From: an uncultured Bacteroidaceae bacterium | GTDB taxonomy: Bacteria; Bacteroidota; Bacteroidia; Bacteroidales; Bacteroidaceae | Assembly (NCBI GenBank): GCA_934394435.1 | Contig: CAKRRN010000036.1 | Span: 1 to 25,461, forward strand | DNA length: 25,461 nt | Direction: 5' to 3' | In this document: positions 1-7,781 of the stretch, in pieces | How the letters are laid out: each line of letters opens with the position of its first letter | Position numbering within the stretch: position 1 is the stretch's first letter | Made by a program: the position numbers and the translations under genes | The notes under the pieces: generated by a model | Databases searched by the model: none | What the model saw: the letters and a program-made list of their open reading frames with translations, nothing else | Told to the model about the DNA's origin: nothing

Positions 1-446
1 GTATTGGCCTCGTAGCGCGCCAGCACACGATACACATTGCCGTCCAACACCGCATGAGCCTCGTCATAGGCAAAGCTAGCTATGGCTGCTGCTGTATATT
101 TCCCCACGCCAGGGAGAGTGATGAGCTCATCGTATGTGTGTGGAAACTGTCCTTTTTCTGCAATCTGCTTGGCTGCTCTGTGGAGGTTGCGTGCGCGACT
201 GTAGTAACCCAACCCTTGCCAAAGTCTCATTACTTCATCCTCCTTTGCCAGAGCAAGGTGTTCAACAGTAGGGAATCGTTCTATGAAGCGATGCCAGTAA
301 TCTCGCCCTTGCTCCACACGTGTCTGCTGTAGTATCACCTCGGAAAGCCAAATCCGATACGCATCGCGCGTGTGGCGCCAGGGAAGGTCTCTACCGTTTT
401 GCTTGTACCAGTTTTCTATTCGTGCGGCAAAACTGAGGTCATTCAT
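1..446 (-). CDS. mutY: A/G-specific adenine glycosylase MutY, N-terminal part (runs off left edge)
   Basis: Base-excision repair glycosylase that removes adenine mispaired with 8-oxoguanine. The visible 148 residues start at ATG 446; an ATG four bases upstream meets a stop after three codons, which fixes this start. Visible landmarks are WLSEVILQQTRV with the catalytic Glu at residue 36, the helix-hairpin-helix LPGVGKYTAAAI at about 111-122, and LDGNVYRVLAR with the catalytic Asp at 135. The iron-sulfur cluster region and the C-terminal 8-oxoG recognition domain would lie beyond the left edge and cannot be checked. It is the last visible gene of a minus-strand series (glycosyltransferase, dedA, barrel protein, mutY), 65 bp after the preceding stop. 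Confidence 0.95.
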   Translation of the reverse strand, partial: MNDLSFAARIENWYKQNGRDLPWRHTRDAYRIWLSEVILQQTRVEQGRDYWHRFIERFPTVEHLALAKEDEVMRLWQGLGYYSRARNLHRAAKQIAEKGQFPHTYDELITLPGVGKYTAAAIASFAYDEAHAVLDGNVYRVLARYEAN

Positions 447-511
447 ACATGAGGGAGTTTTTTTTTTGCTAACAAGACAGATGTGAAAAGAGATGAGTGA
501 TGACAGAAGGA

Positions 512-1720
512 TTATTGCCAGCGTTTGATGATGATGCTGGGATTAACGCGCAAGTAGACTCCAAAGGAGAAATTGCTCTCGTTGCGATGAGGCATCGTGC
601 TCTGGAATATCTCTCCCTCAGCTCCCAATGCGTATCTGCGAGCGAAGACATGGCTGTATTCTATATGAGCATAGGTTGTTGCTATGCCCATGTGGCTGAC
701 ATTGTCTCTTGCGCTAAGTGTGCTAAAGAAATGGTTGCCATAGAGACTGACGAAATGCTCGGGTGCCTTGAAATAGCCAGCTCGTAGTGACAGATGTTTC
801 CATAGGGTAGAACCCACGGTCACATGATAGGCGATGCCATTGTCAAAGGGCCACAGATGTCCACTCTGCTGATAGGTGAGCAATACGTTGGCTTCAGCAA
901 AAAGCTTGGTTAGCACTTTTGATCTGACAGGAATCCAGTCGAGCCCTACACCTGTTGCTGCATTCGCAATTGTTTGTACGCCCATCGTTGTCGTGTCCTG
1001 TTCTCCCCCTCGGTGCTGGATGACCATTTGTATGGGAATGTTCCAACGAAGTCTTTTGCTTATCTTGCCAGGCGTTACTCGCCACGAGGCACCGACGGTG
1101 AAAGCTTCTTGGTGTGAGTCTTCCTTAAAGATATAGCTTTGCCAGTTGAGCCAGGTGTCTGCGTGCAAGTGCTTTCTGTCCCACAGCAGTTGCATTCCCG
1201 CTTCTGGATCTTGTGACAAATTGGTCTCTGCATTAAAGAGAGGTTCTGCCAACTGGTGGTTCTGACCTCCGTATATGTCTCCCAAGACCACAGTCAAGTG
1301 TTTGAACTGTGCTCTGGCTCTAACCCACGGAAGCACATGCGCACCACGCTGAAATTGTGACCCTTTCCATAGGGCAATGTCATGATAGACATAGTTAGGG
1401 TATTTGTTTGCTCCATGAAAAAGAGCCGCATGTAGTCCCACTTCCAGATCAATCTGCTTGAGTGGTGTATAGGCCAGACGTGGTTGAATCCAGAGTCCTG
1501 GCAAAGAATATCCTTTGGTAAGTGTGCTTGAGTATTCGTTGTCGCGAAAAAAGGTAAGATTGTCTACCTCAACGCGCAATGTACGCACCAACGTACTGTC
1601 AACCCTATAAGACGATGTGGCCAATGTGTCCCACATTTGCGCATTTGCAGACAGGGCTACACTTATCAAGGATACACCAGCGAAGAGAATCCTATGTAAC
1701 AATTGTTGGATGCGAAACAT
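512..1720 (-). CDS. Predicted outer-membrane beta-barrel protein of unknown function
   Basis: A 402-residue exported protein. The frame is open nine codons further upstream to a TTG at 1747, but ATG 1720 gives a clean signal peptide (MFRIQQLLHRILFAG..., likely cleavage after SANA) and is preferred. The mature part is rich in alternating aromatic/hydrophobic and polar residues, with amphipathic stretches such as HLTVVLGDIYG and SFGVYLRVNP, and ends close to an aromatic residue, as expected for a barrel. No lipobox, enzyme motif or plug domain was recognised. It lies 32 bp after dedA and 65 bp before mutY, so cotranscription is plausible. A transporter or porin-like role is possible, but no function is assigned. 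Confidence 0.75.
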   Translation of the reverse strand: MFRIQQLLHRILFAGVSLISVALSANAQMWDTLATSSYRVDSTLVRTLRVEVDNLTFFRDNEYSSTLTKGYSLPGLWIQPRLAYTPLKQIDLEVGLHAALFHGANKYPNYVYHDIALWKGSQFQRGAHVLPWVRARAQFKHLTVVLGDIYGGQNHQLAEPLFNAETNLSQDPEAGMQLLWDRKHLHADTWLNWQSYIFKEDSHQEAFTVGASWRVTPGKISKRLRWNIPIQMVIQHRGGEQDTTTMGVQTIANAATGVGLDWIPVRSKVLTKLFAEANVLLTYQQSGHLWPFDNGIAYHVTVGSTLWKHLSLRAGYFKAPEHFVSLYGNHFFSTLSARDNVSHMGIATTYAHIEYSHVFARRYALGAEGEIFQSTMPHRNESNFSFGVYLRVNPSIIIKRWQ

Positions 1721-1752
1721 TCTTATGCTATTAGAAAAGGATTGCAATTACA

Positions 1753-2376
1753 TTATTTACGTACACCCTTATAAATAAGGTAAGCCAGTGCCATGAAGCC
1801 TACGCATATCATGGCAATTTGTAGTTCGCCATTATATTGGGTGATTTTCTCTTCAAGCTGTCCGCTGTAATTGTGTCCTATGTACCATCCGAGCGCACAG
1901 AGAATGCTGTTCCAAATGCCTGCGCCCAAAGTGGTGTAGAGTAGGAAACGTCCGAGACTCATGCGTGCCAGGCCTGCTGGTATGCTTATCAGTTGTCGGA
2001 CTGCAGGCACCAGACGACCAATCATAGTGCCCATGGCACCGTGACGATCAAAATATTCCTCTGCATGACGCACCTTATCTGCATCGAGAAGACAGATGTG
2101 ACCAAATCTGCTTTCTGCTAGACGATAAATGACTGGGCGACCAAGAAAGCGTGCCAAGACATAGTTTATCAATGCGCCTATGTCAGCTCCTACTGTGGCA
2201 CAGATAACAATCAAGAAGGCATTCATGCTACCGTCTATAGCCGCTTTGTATGCAGCAGGAGGTACAACCACCTCGCTGGGGAAGGGTATGAAACTGCTTT
2301 CGATGGCCATCAGCAGTGTGATGGTCCAATAGTTAAGATGCTCAAGGCACCATGCAATGAAAGGAATACTCTCCAT
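1753..2376 (-). CDS. DedA family inner-membrane protein
   Basis: A 207-residue polytopic membrane protein of the DedA/SNARE-associated (VTT domain) family. Members are linked to membrane homeostasis and to lipid-carrier flipping in other bacteria; the substrate here is unknown. Family signatures visible are AIESSFIPFPSEVVVPPA near residues 24-41, the amphipathic segment MIGRLVPAVRQLISIPAGL around 117-135, and a glycine-rich helix with a tryptophan (TTLGAGIWNSILCALGWYIG). A hydrophobic helix closes the C terminus. Start ATG 2376 follows the glycosyltransferase stop by 23 bp, suggesting one transcript. Length is normal for the family. Confidence 0.93.
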   Translation of the reverse strand: MESIPFIAWCLEHLNYWTITLLMAIESSFIPFPSEVVVPPAAYKAAIDGSMNAFLIVICATVGADIGALINYVLARFLGRPVIYRLAESRFGHICLLDADKVRHAEEYFDRHGAMGTMIGRLVPAVRQLISIPAGLARMSLGRFLLYTTLGAGIWNSILCALGWYIGHNYSGQLEEKITQYNGELQIAMICVGFMALAYLIYKGVRK

Positions 2377-2399
2377 AAGAATTAACCTTGATGTTTGAT

Positions 2400-3542
2400 T
2401 TAAACGAACTTTTTACGAAATGAGTTTTTTGATTCTGTACGCCATTTTATCCAGGCTGAGATGTGCCAAAGCGGAATCATGGATTGGAGTATCGGTAATA
2501 GCAAGACTGATGACCGTACGCCTAAGCGATGAGCTGTCAGATGCCATGACGTGCAGGATACTATTTGTGAGATAAACCACATACCTACCATGACATAACC
2601 GATGTATTCAGAAGGATGAAAGTAGAGTAGGGTGAAAAAGCCAAGTCCCATCCACAGATAGTGAACCAAGATGCTGAAAGCATACCATAGACGATAGAGA
2701 AAGGGGTGTCTCATATGCCTGCGGGTCTCCATATAAAACATACGTTGTTGCTTCCAGATTCTGCTGGTAGGCTGCTCTTGCTCAAGTATTGAATCTGGCT
2801 GAAGGCAAAGAGCAATACGTCCCTGAGGGATGTTGTGATTTACAAGCAGGATGCCAGCTCCATATCTGAGTGAAAAACTGGATGCGAACCCTTGATGTTT
2901 CAAGAACAGACTTTTACGATAAGCCAGACATGAGGCATCTGCCTTGTAGGGCATAAAACGCATCATCCAAGGCATCCACATCATCTGATTCCATAGTCGA
3001 TGAAATTGGCATCTGATTCCATTCCATCCATGTGTCTTCCCATATCGCACGAAACCTTGTACAGCATCTATCTGATCACGGCATGACTGTGCGAAAGAGT
3101 CAAGCCAATGTTCCGACTGAGGGGTTGTGTCTGGTGCCATCAACAGGACCCATTCGTAGCATGCAGAACGAAATCCAAGTGTGATGGCTAATCGAGATAT
3201 GCTGATGTCGCGTGCTGTATCGGGACAGGAACTATGGTGAAGATGCACGTGTGACTTTTCCAATTCTTCCAGATAAACCTCTGTTCCGTCCTCACTGTTT
3301 GTATCTATGACGATTACTTCAAATGGGGCAGGATAGTCTTGGCAGAGTATCTTGGGTAGATTATCTCTAAGCTCCTTTTCTTGATTGTGAACGGTAATCA
3401 CAATACTGATGGAAGGTTGTTCATCATTTTCTTCCTCACTATTTTTGGCTTTCTTTGCCAAATTTCCCAAGCACAGATAATGCAAAGAAAGCAATAAGCT
3501 ACATATCCAAGCCAACAAGGTCGACAAAAGGAAAAGGTTCAT
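2400..3542 (-). CDS. Membrane-associated family 2 glycosyltransferase
   Basis: 380 residues. An N-terminal transmembrane helix (about 1-25) is followed by a GT-A fold: SISIVITVHNQEKELRDNL, then FEVIVIDTNSEDGTE. Three hydrophobic segments occupy roughly 284-360. The position normally holding the metal-binding DxD reads MAPDT (135-139), so the first Asp is replaced. A later SRIWKQQRMFYMETRRH segment matches the place of the acceptor/Q-R-x-x-R-W-like motif in processive or membrane GT2 enzymes. The product probably transfers sugar to a lipid or polysaccharide acceptor at the inner membrane; the substrate cannot be read from sequence. It heads the likely glycosyltransferase-dedA-barrel-mutY unit. 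No TAnnTTTG element was found in the 102 bp upstream. Confidence 0.85.
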   Translation of the reverse strand: MNLFLLSTLLAWICSLLLSLHYLCLGNLAKKAKNSEEENDEQPSISIVITVHNQEKELRDNLPKILCQDYPAPFEVIVIDTNSEDGTEVYLEELEKSHVHLHHSSCPDTARDISISRLAITLGFRSACYEWVLLMAPDTTPQSEHWLDSFAQSCRDQIDAVQGFVRYGKTHGWNGIRCQFHRLWNQMMWMPWMMRFMPYKADASCLAYRKSLFLKHQGFASSFSLRYGAGILLVNHNIPQGRIALCLQPDSILEQEQPTSRIWKQQRMFYMETRRHMRHPFLYRLWYAFSILVHYLWMGLGFFTLLYFHPSEYIGYVMVGMWFISQIVSCTSWHLTAHRLGVRSSVLLLPILQSMIPLWHISAWIKWRTESKNSFRKKFV

Positions 3543-3644
3543 ATCTATATTCTATCTCTTTGATTATTCTGTTTATATAGGAATGCTGCCAGGTGATAAC
3601 TCTGAGCGTAATGTCTTTATTGCTTGTGCAACTTGGTCCGTATG

Positions 3645-4814
3645 CTACTTCATGTCTTCTGTTGTGTAGCCAATGGGCAGAGCTCTGCAGTTGTATTGGC
3701 TTGCCATAATCTCTCCGTAAGCACCAGCTGAGCGAAGCGCAAGTAAGTCTCCTCTCTTGGTGACAGGAAGTGGGCAGTCATGTTGGAATACATCACTGCT
3801 TTCACAGATAGGGCCGACTACATCATATACTTGTTGCACTTTCTCTTGGCTTGTAAGATTCTCTATATGATGATAAGCGTCATACAAAGCAGGGCGTATG
3901 AGATCTGTCATACCTGCATCCACGATGGCAAACTGACGGAGTGTGCCTTGCTTTACGTAGAGGCATCGTGTAACCAAGGTTCCACATTGTCCTACAACAG
4001 CACGTCCCAGTTCGAAATGCAACTTTTGCCCTGGTCTGAGTTTCAAATGCGTGGCATATGTGTCAAAGTAGTCCTTGAAGTTTGGTATTGGATTGGCATC
4101 TGGATTCTGATAGTCAATCCCAAGTCCGCCTCCGACATTGATATTCTTTACGGGTCCTATACCTTCCTTGTCCAGTCTGTCTTGCAGTTCGTTGATACGA
4201 TTGCAGAGTGCACGGAAATCATCCATTTCCAGAATCTGGCTACCGATATGGAAATGTAGCCCAACGAAATGCACGCTGTCCATGCTCTTTGCCATGTTGA
4301 TTACATGTTCCATATCTTGCATTGCAATACCAAACTTATTTTCAGCCAAACCTGTAGTAATGTTGGCATGCGTATGTGCACCTACGTCAGGATTGATTCT
4401 GAAACTTACGTTAGCAATCTTTCCCATGCGTGTGGCTATGTCAGAGATAACCTCCAACTCGGGCACGCTTTCTACGTTGAAGTACTGTATGCCAGCCTTT
4501 AGCCCCAATTCTATCTCCCAATCGCTTTTACCTACACCTGCATACACAATGCTCTGTGCTGGAAATCCAGCATCTAAGCAAGCCTGTATTTCTCCTCCGC
4601 TTACACAGTCTGCACCAAACCCTGCATTGGCTATAATAGAGAGAACCTTGCGATTGGCACATGCTTTGACTGCATAGTGCAGATGATAGCCATCGTGTTT
4701 GTCTGTTTCCGCCTTTATTGTCTGTAAGGTCTTTCGAAGCAAATCTGTGTCATAGAAGTAAAAAGGAGTCTTCGTCTTTTGAAAAGCTTGTATGGGAAAT
4801 TGATTTGTGGGCAT
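3645..4814 (-). CDS. lysA: Diaminopimelate decarboxylase
   Basis: PLP enzyme that converts meso-diaminopimelate to lysine, the last step of lysine synthesis. 389 residues, full length. The Schiff-base lysine is K50 in HYAVKACANRKVL. Other landmarks are HFHIGSQ, the phosphate-binding GGGLGIDY, the partner-subunit Cys in CESSDVF, and RSAGAYG. The EPGR motif reads ELGR, which I regard as a normal variant in this phylum. The ATG at 4814 gives an N terminus directly before the TPFYFYD strand. The gene follows lysC in the same direction, but a 227-bp gap rich in inverted repeats separates them. That gap could carry a lysA promoter or a control element acting on a lysC-lysA transcript. Confidence 0.96.
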   Translation of the reverse strand: MPTNQFPIQAFQKTKTPFYFYDTDLLRKTLQTIKAETDKHDGYHLHYAVKACANRKVLSIIANAGFGADCVSGGEIQACLDAGFPAQSIVYAGVGKSDWEIELGLKAGIQYFNVESVPELEVISDIATRMGKIANVSFRINPDVGAHTHANITTGLAENKFGIAMQDMEHVINMAKSMDSVHFVGLHFHIGSQILEMDDFRALCNRINELQDRLDKEGIGPVKNINVGGGLGIDYQNPDANPIPNFKDYFDTYATHLKLRPGQKLHFELGRAVVGQCGTLVTRCLYVKQGTLRQFAIVDAGMTDLIRPALYDAYHHIENLTSQEKVQQVYDVVGPICESSDVFQHDCPLPVTKRGDLLALRSAGAYGEIMASQYNCRALPIGYTTEDMK

Positions 4815-4850
4815 ATGGCTATTATATTATGTGTTTATTCCTTTTTTTTA

Positions 4851-5031
4851 TTATCATCTTTCGTCCAGTCTTCAACTCTATCCTCATATCTTATTGGGAA
4901 TGCAGTTTGCTGCCTATCTTCCTTTTCAGACATGAAAATAATACTTGTAGACTGGACGAAGTATGATAATACATCTGTTTATCAGGATAGCGACCACAAT
5001 ACACATATATTATAGTCTGATTCGCCTGATA
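4851..5031 (-). promoter_or_regulatory. Structured leader region between lysC and lysA (nested inverted repeats)
   Basis: On the lysA-sense strand this stretch can fold into successive hairpins. Arms at 4945-4969 and 4851-4875 pair over 25 nt with 22 matches, including a perfect 12-bp core (TTCGTCCAGTCT and its complement), and enclose 69 nt. Inside lie two small hairpins: TTTTC/GAAAA (4923-4938) and GCAG-CAAA-CTGC (4902-4913). Upstream, 5022-5031 and 4980-4993 pair over 10 bp with a 4-nt bulge. The large stem ends 36 nt before the lysA ATG. No TTTG occurs in the gap on this strand, so no canonical promoter -7 element was found. The pairing is seen directly; a regulatory RNA role is inference. 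Confidence 0.5.
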
Positions 5032-5041
5032 TTTTTTTATT

Positions 5042-6358
5042 CTATTTGAAAAGCGTGTTGCTCAAGGCCTGAAGAGTACGTTTCTTGTCCTCTTTGTTTA
5101 CCAGGAACGAAATGTTATGGTTTGAGCCACCGTAGCTAATCATACGTACGGGTATAGAGCGCAGAGCTTCACAAGCGAGCGTCTCAAATCCTACGTTAGC
5201 AGACGCCAAGTCGCCCACCACGCAGATGATAACCATGTCGTGGTCTACAGACACTGTGCCATACTTCTTCAGCTCGTCTACGATGTCAGTCAGATGAGAT
5301 GCGTTGTCGATGGTGACAGAAACCCCAACCTCGCTGGTACATACCATATCAATGCTGGTCTTGTATGTCTCGAATATCTCGAACACCTTCCGAAGGAATC
5401 CGTGCGCCAGCAACATTCTGCTACTCTGTATCTGTATACAGATTATGCCATCTTTAGCAGCAACAGCCTTGATGGTTCCACGTTGGAAATCGTTGTTGAT
5501 GATGGTTCCAGGTGCTGTCGGATCCATGGTGTTGAGCAGTCTTACTGGTACACCAGCAAACTTTGCTGGTTGGATGCAGGTAGGATGCAGAATCTTCGCA
5601 CCGAAGTAAGCCAACTCTGCTGCCTCTTCGAAGTGTAACTGTCTGACGGGTTCTGTATGTTCTACAACTCGCGGATCATTGTTATGCATGCCGTCAATGT
5701 CTGTCCATATCTGAATTTCTTCTGCTTGCAGAGCTGCGCCTAACAGACAGGCTGTATAATCGGAGCCTCCGCGTAGCAGATTGTCAATCTCGCCATAAGC
5801 GTTGCGGCAAATGAATCCTTGTGTGATATATATGTCCTGTCCCTCGTTTTCCTTTAATGCCTGGCAGCACTTCTCTCGTATGTAGTTGAAGTCGGGGTCT
5901 GAATTCTTATCTGTACGTACAATGTCTAATGCACTTAGCAGCAGAGCTTTCACTCCTTTTTCTTTTAGGTAATTGGTCACCATGTTTGTGCTCATGATTT
6001 CACCTTGAGCCAAAATGACCTTTTCCTCAAATGAAGTGAAGTGTACCTTGGTAAATGAGCGCAGGTAGTCAAACTCTTCATGAAGGAATACCAGAGTCTT
6101 CTTTTTCCATTCCTCTGTGCTGTAGAGTTCCTCTACGTGTCCCAGATATTTTTGTTCCAAACGATTGATAATGGTATTGGCACCTTCTGGATTTTTCTTG
6201 TAGAGATAATCTGAGATTTCAACCAAAGTGTTGGTGGTTCCTGACATGGCAGATAACACCACCAGTTTAGGTTGGCCGTCTGCCGTAATCAAACGTGCCA
6301 CATCTTGCATTCTCTGCGGCGTGCCTACAGACGTGCCGCCAAATTTCATTACTTTCAT
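5042..6358 (-). CDS. lysC: Aspartate kinase (monofunctional, two ACT domains)
   Basis: Phosphorylates aspartate, the first step towards lysine, threonine and methionine. 438 residues. The kinase domain opens with MKVMKFGGTSVG and continues through LVVLSAMSGTTNTLVEIS, EIMSTNMV, and LLRGGSDYTACLLGAAL with the ATP/aspartate site at IWTDIDGMHNNDPR. Residues from about 300 to the end form the C-terminal ACT-domain regulatory region (IQIQSSRM..., VVGDLASANVG...), so end-product inhibition is expected, probably by lysine; the effector is inferred. No homoserine dehydrogenase domain is fused. It starts at ATG 6358, 70 bp after ftsE, and is followed by the structured gap and lysA. Confidence 0.96.
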   Translation of the reverse strand: MKVMKFGGTSVGTPQRMQDVARLITADGQPKLVVLSAMSGTTNTLVEISDYLYKKNPEGANTIINRLEQKYLGHVEELYSTEEWKKKTLVFLHEEFDYLRSFTKVHFTSFEEKVILAQGEIMSTNMVTNYLKEKGVKALLLSALDIVRTDKNSDPDFNYIREKCCQALKENEGQDIYITQGFICRNAYGEIDNLLRGGSDYTACLLGAALQAEEIQIWTDIDGMHNNDPRVVEHTEPVRQLHFEEAAELAYFGAKILHPTCIQPAKFAGVPVRLLNTMDPTAPGTIINNDFQRGTIKAVAAKDGIICIQIQSSRMLLAHGFLRKVFEIFETYKTSIDMVCTSEVGVSVTIDNASHLTDIVDELKKYGTVSVDHDMVIICVVGDLASANVGFETLACEALRSIPVRMISYGGSNHNISFLVNKEDKKRTLQALSNTLFK

Positions 6359-6428
6359 ATCTATCTTTTATGAAGTATGCACTTCGCGTTACTATTCTTG
6401 ATAAATCTTATTTCTTTTATGTGTACAA

Positions 6429-7109
6429 CTACTTCTGGTTTTGTACTGTCAATTTCCTGTTTTCACATTTGTAGACAGTCCCAGGAAAGTATTCTGGCCA
6501 GCTCATGTTATGTGTGCTTACTATGACAGATGCCTTGTATTGCCTACGTACATCGTCGAGCAGAGCCATGGTCAGTTCGCCATTCTCGTTATCCAAGTTT
6601 CCTGTCGGCTCATCTGCTATGATTATCTTTGGCTCGTTCAATAAAGCTCTCGCAATGCAGACACGTTGTTGCTCACCTCCAGAAAGCTCGTAGGTGTGCT
6701 TGTCGGCTTTATCTTGAAGCCCAATCAGCTGAAGCACCTCTTGTATTCGTTCTTCTCTTTTGGCTTTTCTTGACCATCCTGTTGCACGCAGCACAAAGTC
6801 CAAATTGCCTCTGACTGTTCTGTCATGGAGCAAATGAAAGTCTTGGAACACGATGCCCATCTGTCTTCGTAGTGCAGGCTGTTTTCTGCTACTCAATCGT
6901 ATCATATCGTTGCCTAACACTTTGGCTTCTTGTCCCACACAAGGCAGCTCTCCATAGATTGTCTTCAGAAGAGAAGTCTTTCCACTTCCAACTGCTCCTG
7001 TCAGATAGACCATTTCTCCTTGCTCCACAGACAGGTCTATATGGGAGAGTATTTCATTCTCTCCTCTTCTTATACTGATGTCTGTATATTTTACGGTCAG
7101 GTCTGCCAT
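6429..7109 (-). CDS. ftsE: Cell-division ABC transporter ATP-binding protein FtsE
   Basis: 226-residue ATPase of the FtsE/LolD/MacB type that with FtsX regulates peptidoglycan hydrolases at the septum. Start ATG 7109 is preferred. An in-frame start at 7193 would overlap hisIE by 59 bp and add 28 residues without homology-like features, whereas 7109 begins MADLTVKYTDISI, the usual first strand. Walker A is GAVGSGKT (38-45), Q-loop Q89, signature LSGGEQQ (142-148), Walker B IIIADEP (162-168) and H-loop H200. No ftsX lies next to it in this window. It follows hisIE by 25 bp and precedes lysC by 70 bp, so it probably rides on the his transcript. A LolD-type role cannot be excluded from sequence alone. 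Confidence 0.88.
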   Translation of the reverse strand: MADLTVKYTDISIRRGENEILSHIDLSVEQGEMVYLTGAVGSGKTSLLKTIYGELPCVGQEAKVLGNDMIRLSSRKQPALRRQMGIVFQDFHLLHDRTVRGNLDFVLRATGWSRKAKREERIQEVLQLIGLQDKADKHTYELSGGEQQRVCIARALLNEPKIIIADEPTGNLDNENGELTMALLDDVRRQYKASVIVSTHNMSWPEYFPGTVYKCENRKLTVQNQK

Positions 7110-7134
7110 ATTCGTTTTGTATTCTTCCTCGTTA

Positions 7135-7749
7135 TTAGTGCTTCTTCCATCCAGGATTATGCCTTTCACGTAGTTCTGCTGCCATATCCTCAATACGCAG
7201 TCCTTTTGATGTCAGGAGAACAATCAGATGATAAAGCATATCGGACCCTTCGTATATGAGTCTGTCGTTGGTGCCATTGGTGGCTTCAATAACCAGTTCC
7301 AGCGCTTCTTCGCCCACCTTCTGTGCCATACGATTCAGTCCGTCCTTAAACAGGCTGGTTGTGTAGCTTCCCTCTGGCATTTCCTTATATCGCTTCTCGA
7401 TGAAGTCACTCAGTTCGCTAAGGAAGAGCAGGGGAGAGCTTTCGTTTTTTTCTCCCCAACAAGTATCCGTACCCTTGTGGCATGTCGGTCCATCGGGGTG
7501 AACGTGTACCAGTAGAGTGTCTGAGTCACAATCCACTTTTATATCAACCAAATGGAGATAATGCTTGCTTGTTTCGCCTTTTGTCCACAAGCATTTGCGC
7601 GAGCGGCTGTAGAAAGTAACCAGTCCTGTGCTTATGGTCTTTTCGTAAGCTTCCTTGTTCATGTAGCCCAACATGAGTACATTTTTGGTGTCTGCATCTT
7701 GTATGATAGCAGGTACCAAACCATCGGATTTCTCAAAATCTATATTCAT
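7135..7749 (-). CDS. hisIE: Bifunctional phosphoribosyl-AMP cyclohydrolase / phosphoribosyl-ATP pyrophosphatase
   Basis: Catalyses steps 2 and 3 of histidine synthesis. Start ATG 7749 gives 204 residues beginning MNIDFEKSDGLVPAIIQD, the normal N terminus. An in-frame ATG at 7791 would add 14 unlikely residues and overlap hisF by 10 bp. The HisI half (about 1-105) shows the metal-binding DCDSD and HPDGPTCHKGTDTC cysteines. The HisE half (about 110-204) shows KVGEEALELVIEA and LIYEGSDMLYHLIVLL, the all-alpha NTP-pyrophosphatase helices with their acidic residues. It lies between hisF and ftsE in the same operon. Confidence 0.95.
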   Translation of the reverse strand: MNIDFEKSDGLVPAIIQDADTKNVLMLGYMNKEAYEKTISTGLVTFYSRSRKCLWTKGETSKHYLHLVDIKVDCDSDTLLVHVHPDGPTCHKGTDTCWGEKNESSPLLFLSELSDFIEKRYKEMPEGSYTTSLFKDGLNRMAQKVGEEALELVIEATNGTNDRLIYEGSDMLYHLIVLLTSKGLRIEDMAAELRERHNPGWKKH

Positions 7750-7781
7750 ATCTCTATTTTGGTATTTGTTTTCTCTGCTTT

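Noticed and set aside
1721..1747. Upstream TTG start for the outer-membrane barrel gene
   Set aside because: The ATG at 1720 gives a better signal peptide, and the extension adds only nine polar residues.
4000..4030. ELGR in place of EPGR in LysA as a possible active-site defect
   Set aside because: I regard it as a normal variant in this phylum; all other catalytic motifs are intact.
3780..4677. Plus-strand open frames of 159 and 179 residues opposite lysA
   Set aside because: Antisense to a full-length, motif-complete lysA; no start signal, promoter or family features.
4718..5015. Two short plus-strand frames with hydrophobic stretches covering the lysA start and the lysC-lysA gap
   Set aside because: They overlap the start of lysA and the A/T-rich inverted repeats; the hydrophobic residues follow from the T-rich sequence. 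No promoter or homologue-like sequence.
4851..5031. Classical lysine riboswitch (L-box)
   Set aside because: The conserved L-box core motifs were not recognised; only generic stems are visible, so the region is reported as an uncharacterised structure.
4980..5038. Plus-strand intrinsic terminator (stem 4980-4993/5022-5031 followed by T7)
   Set aside because: There is no plus-strand gene upstream for it to terminate; the stem is bulged with a long loop, so it is treated as part of the lysA leader structure.
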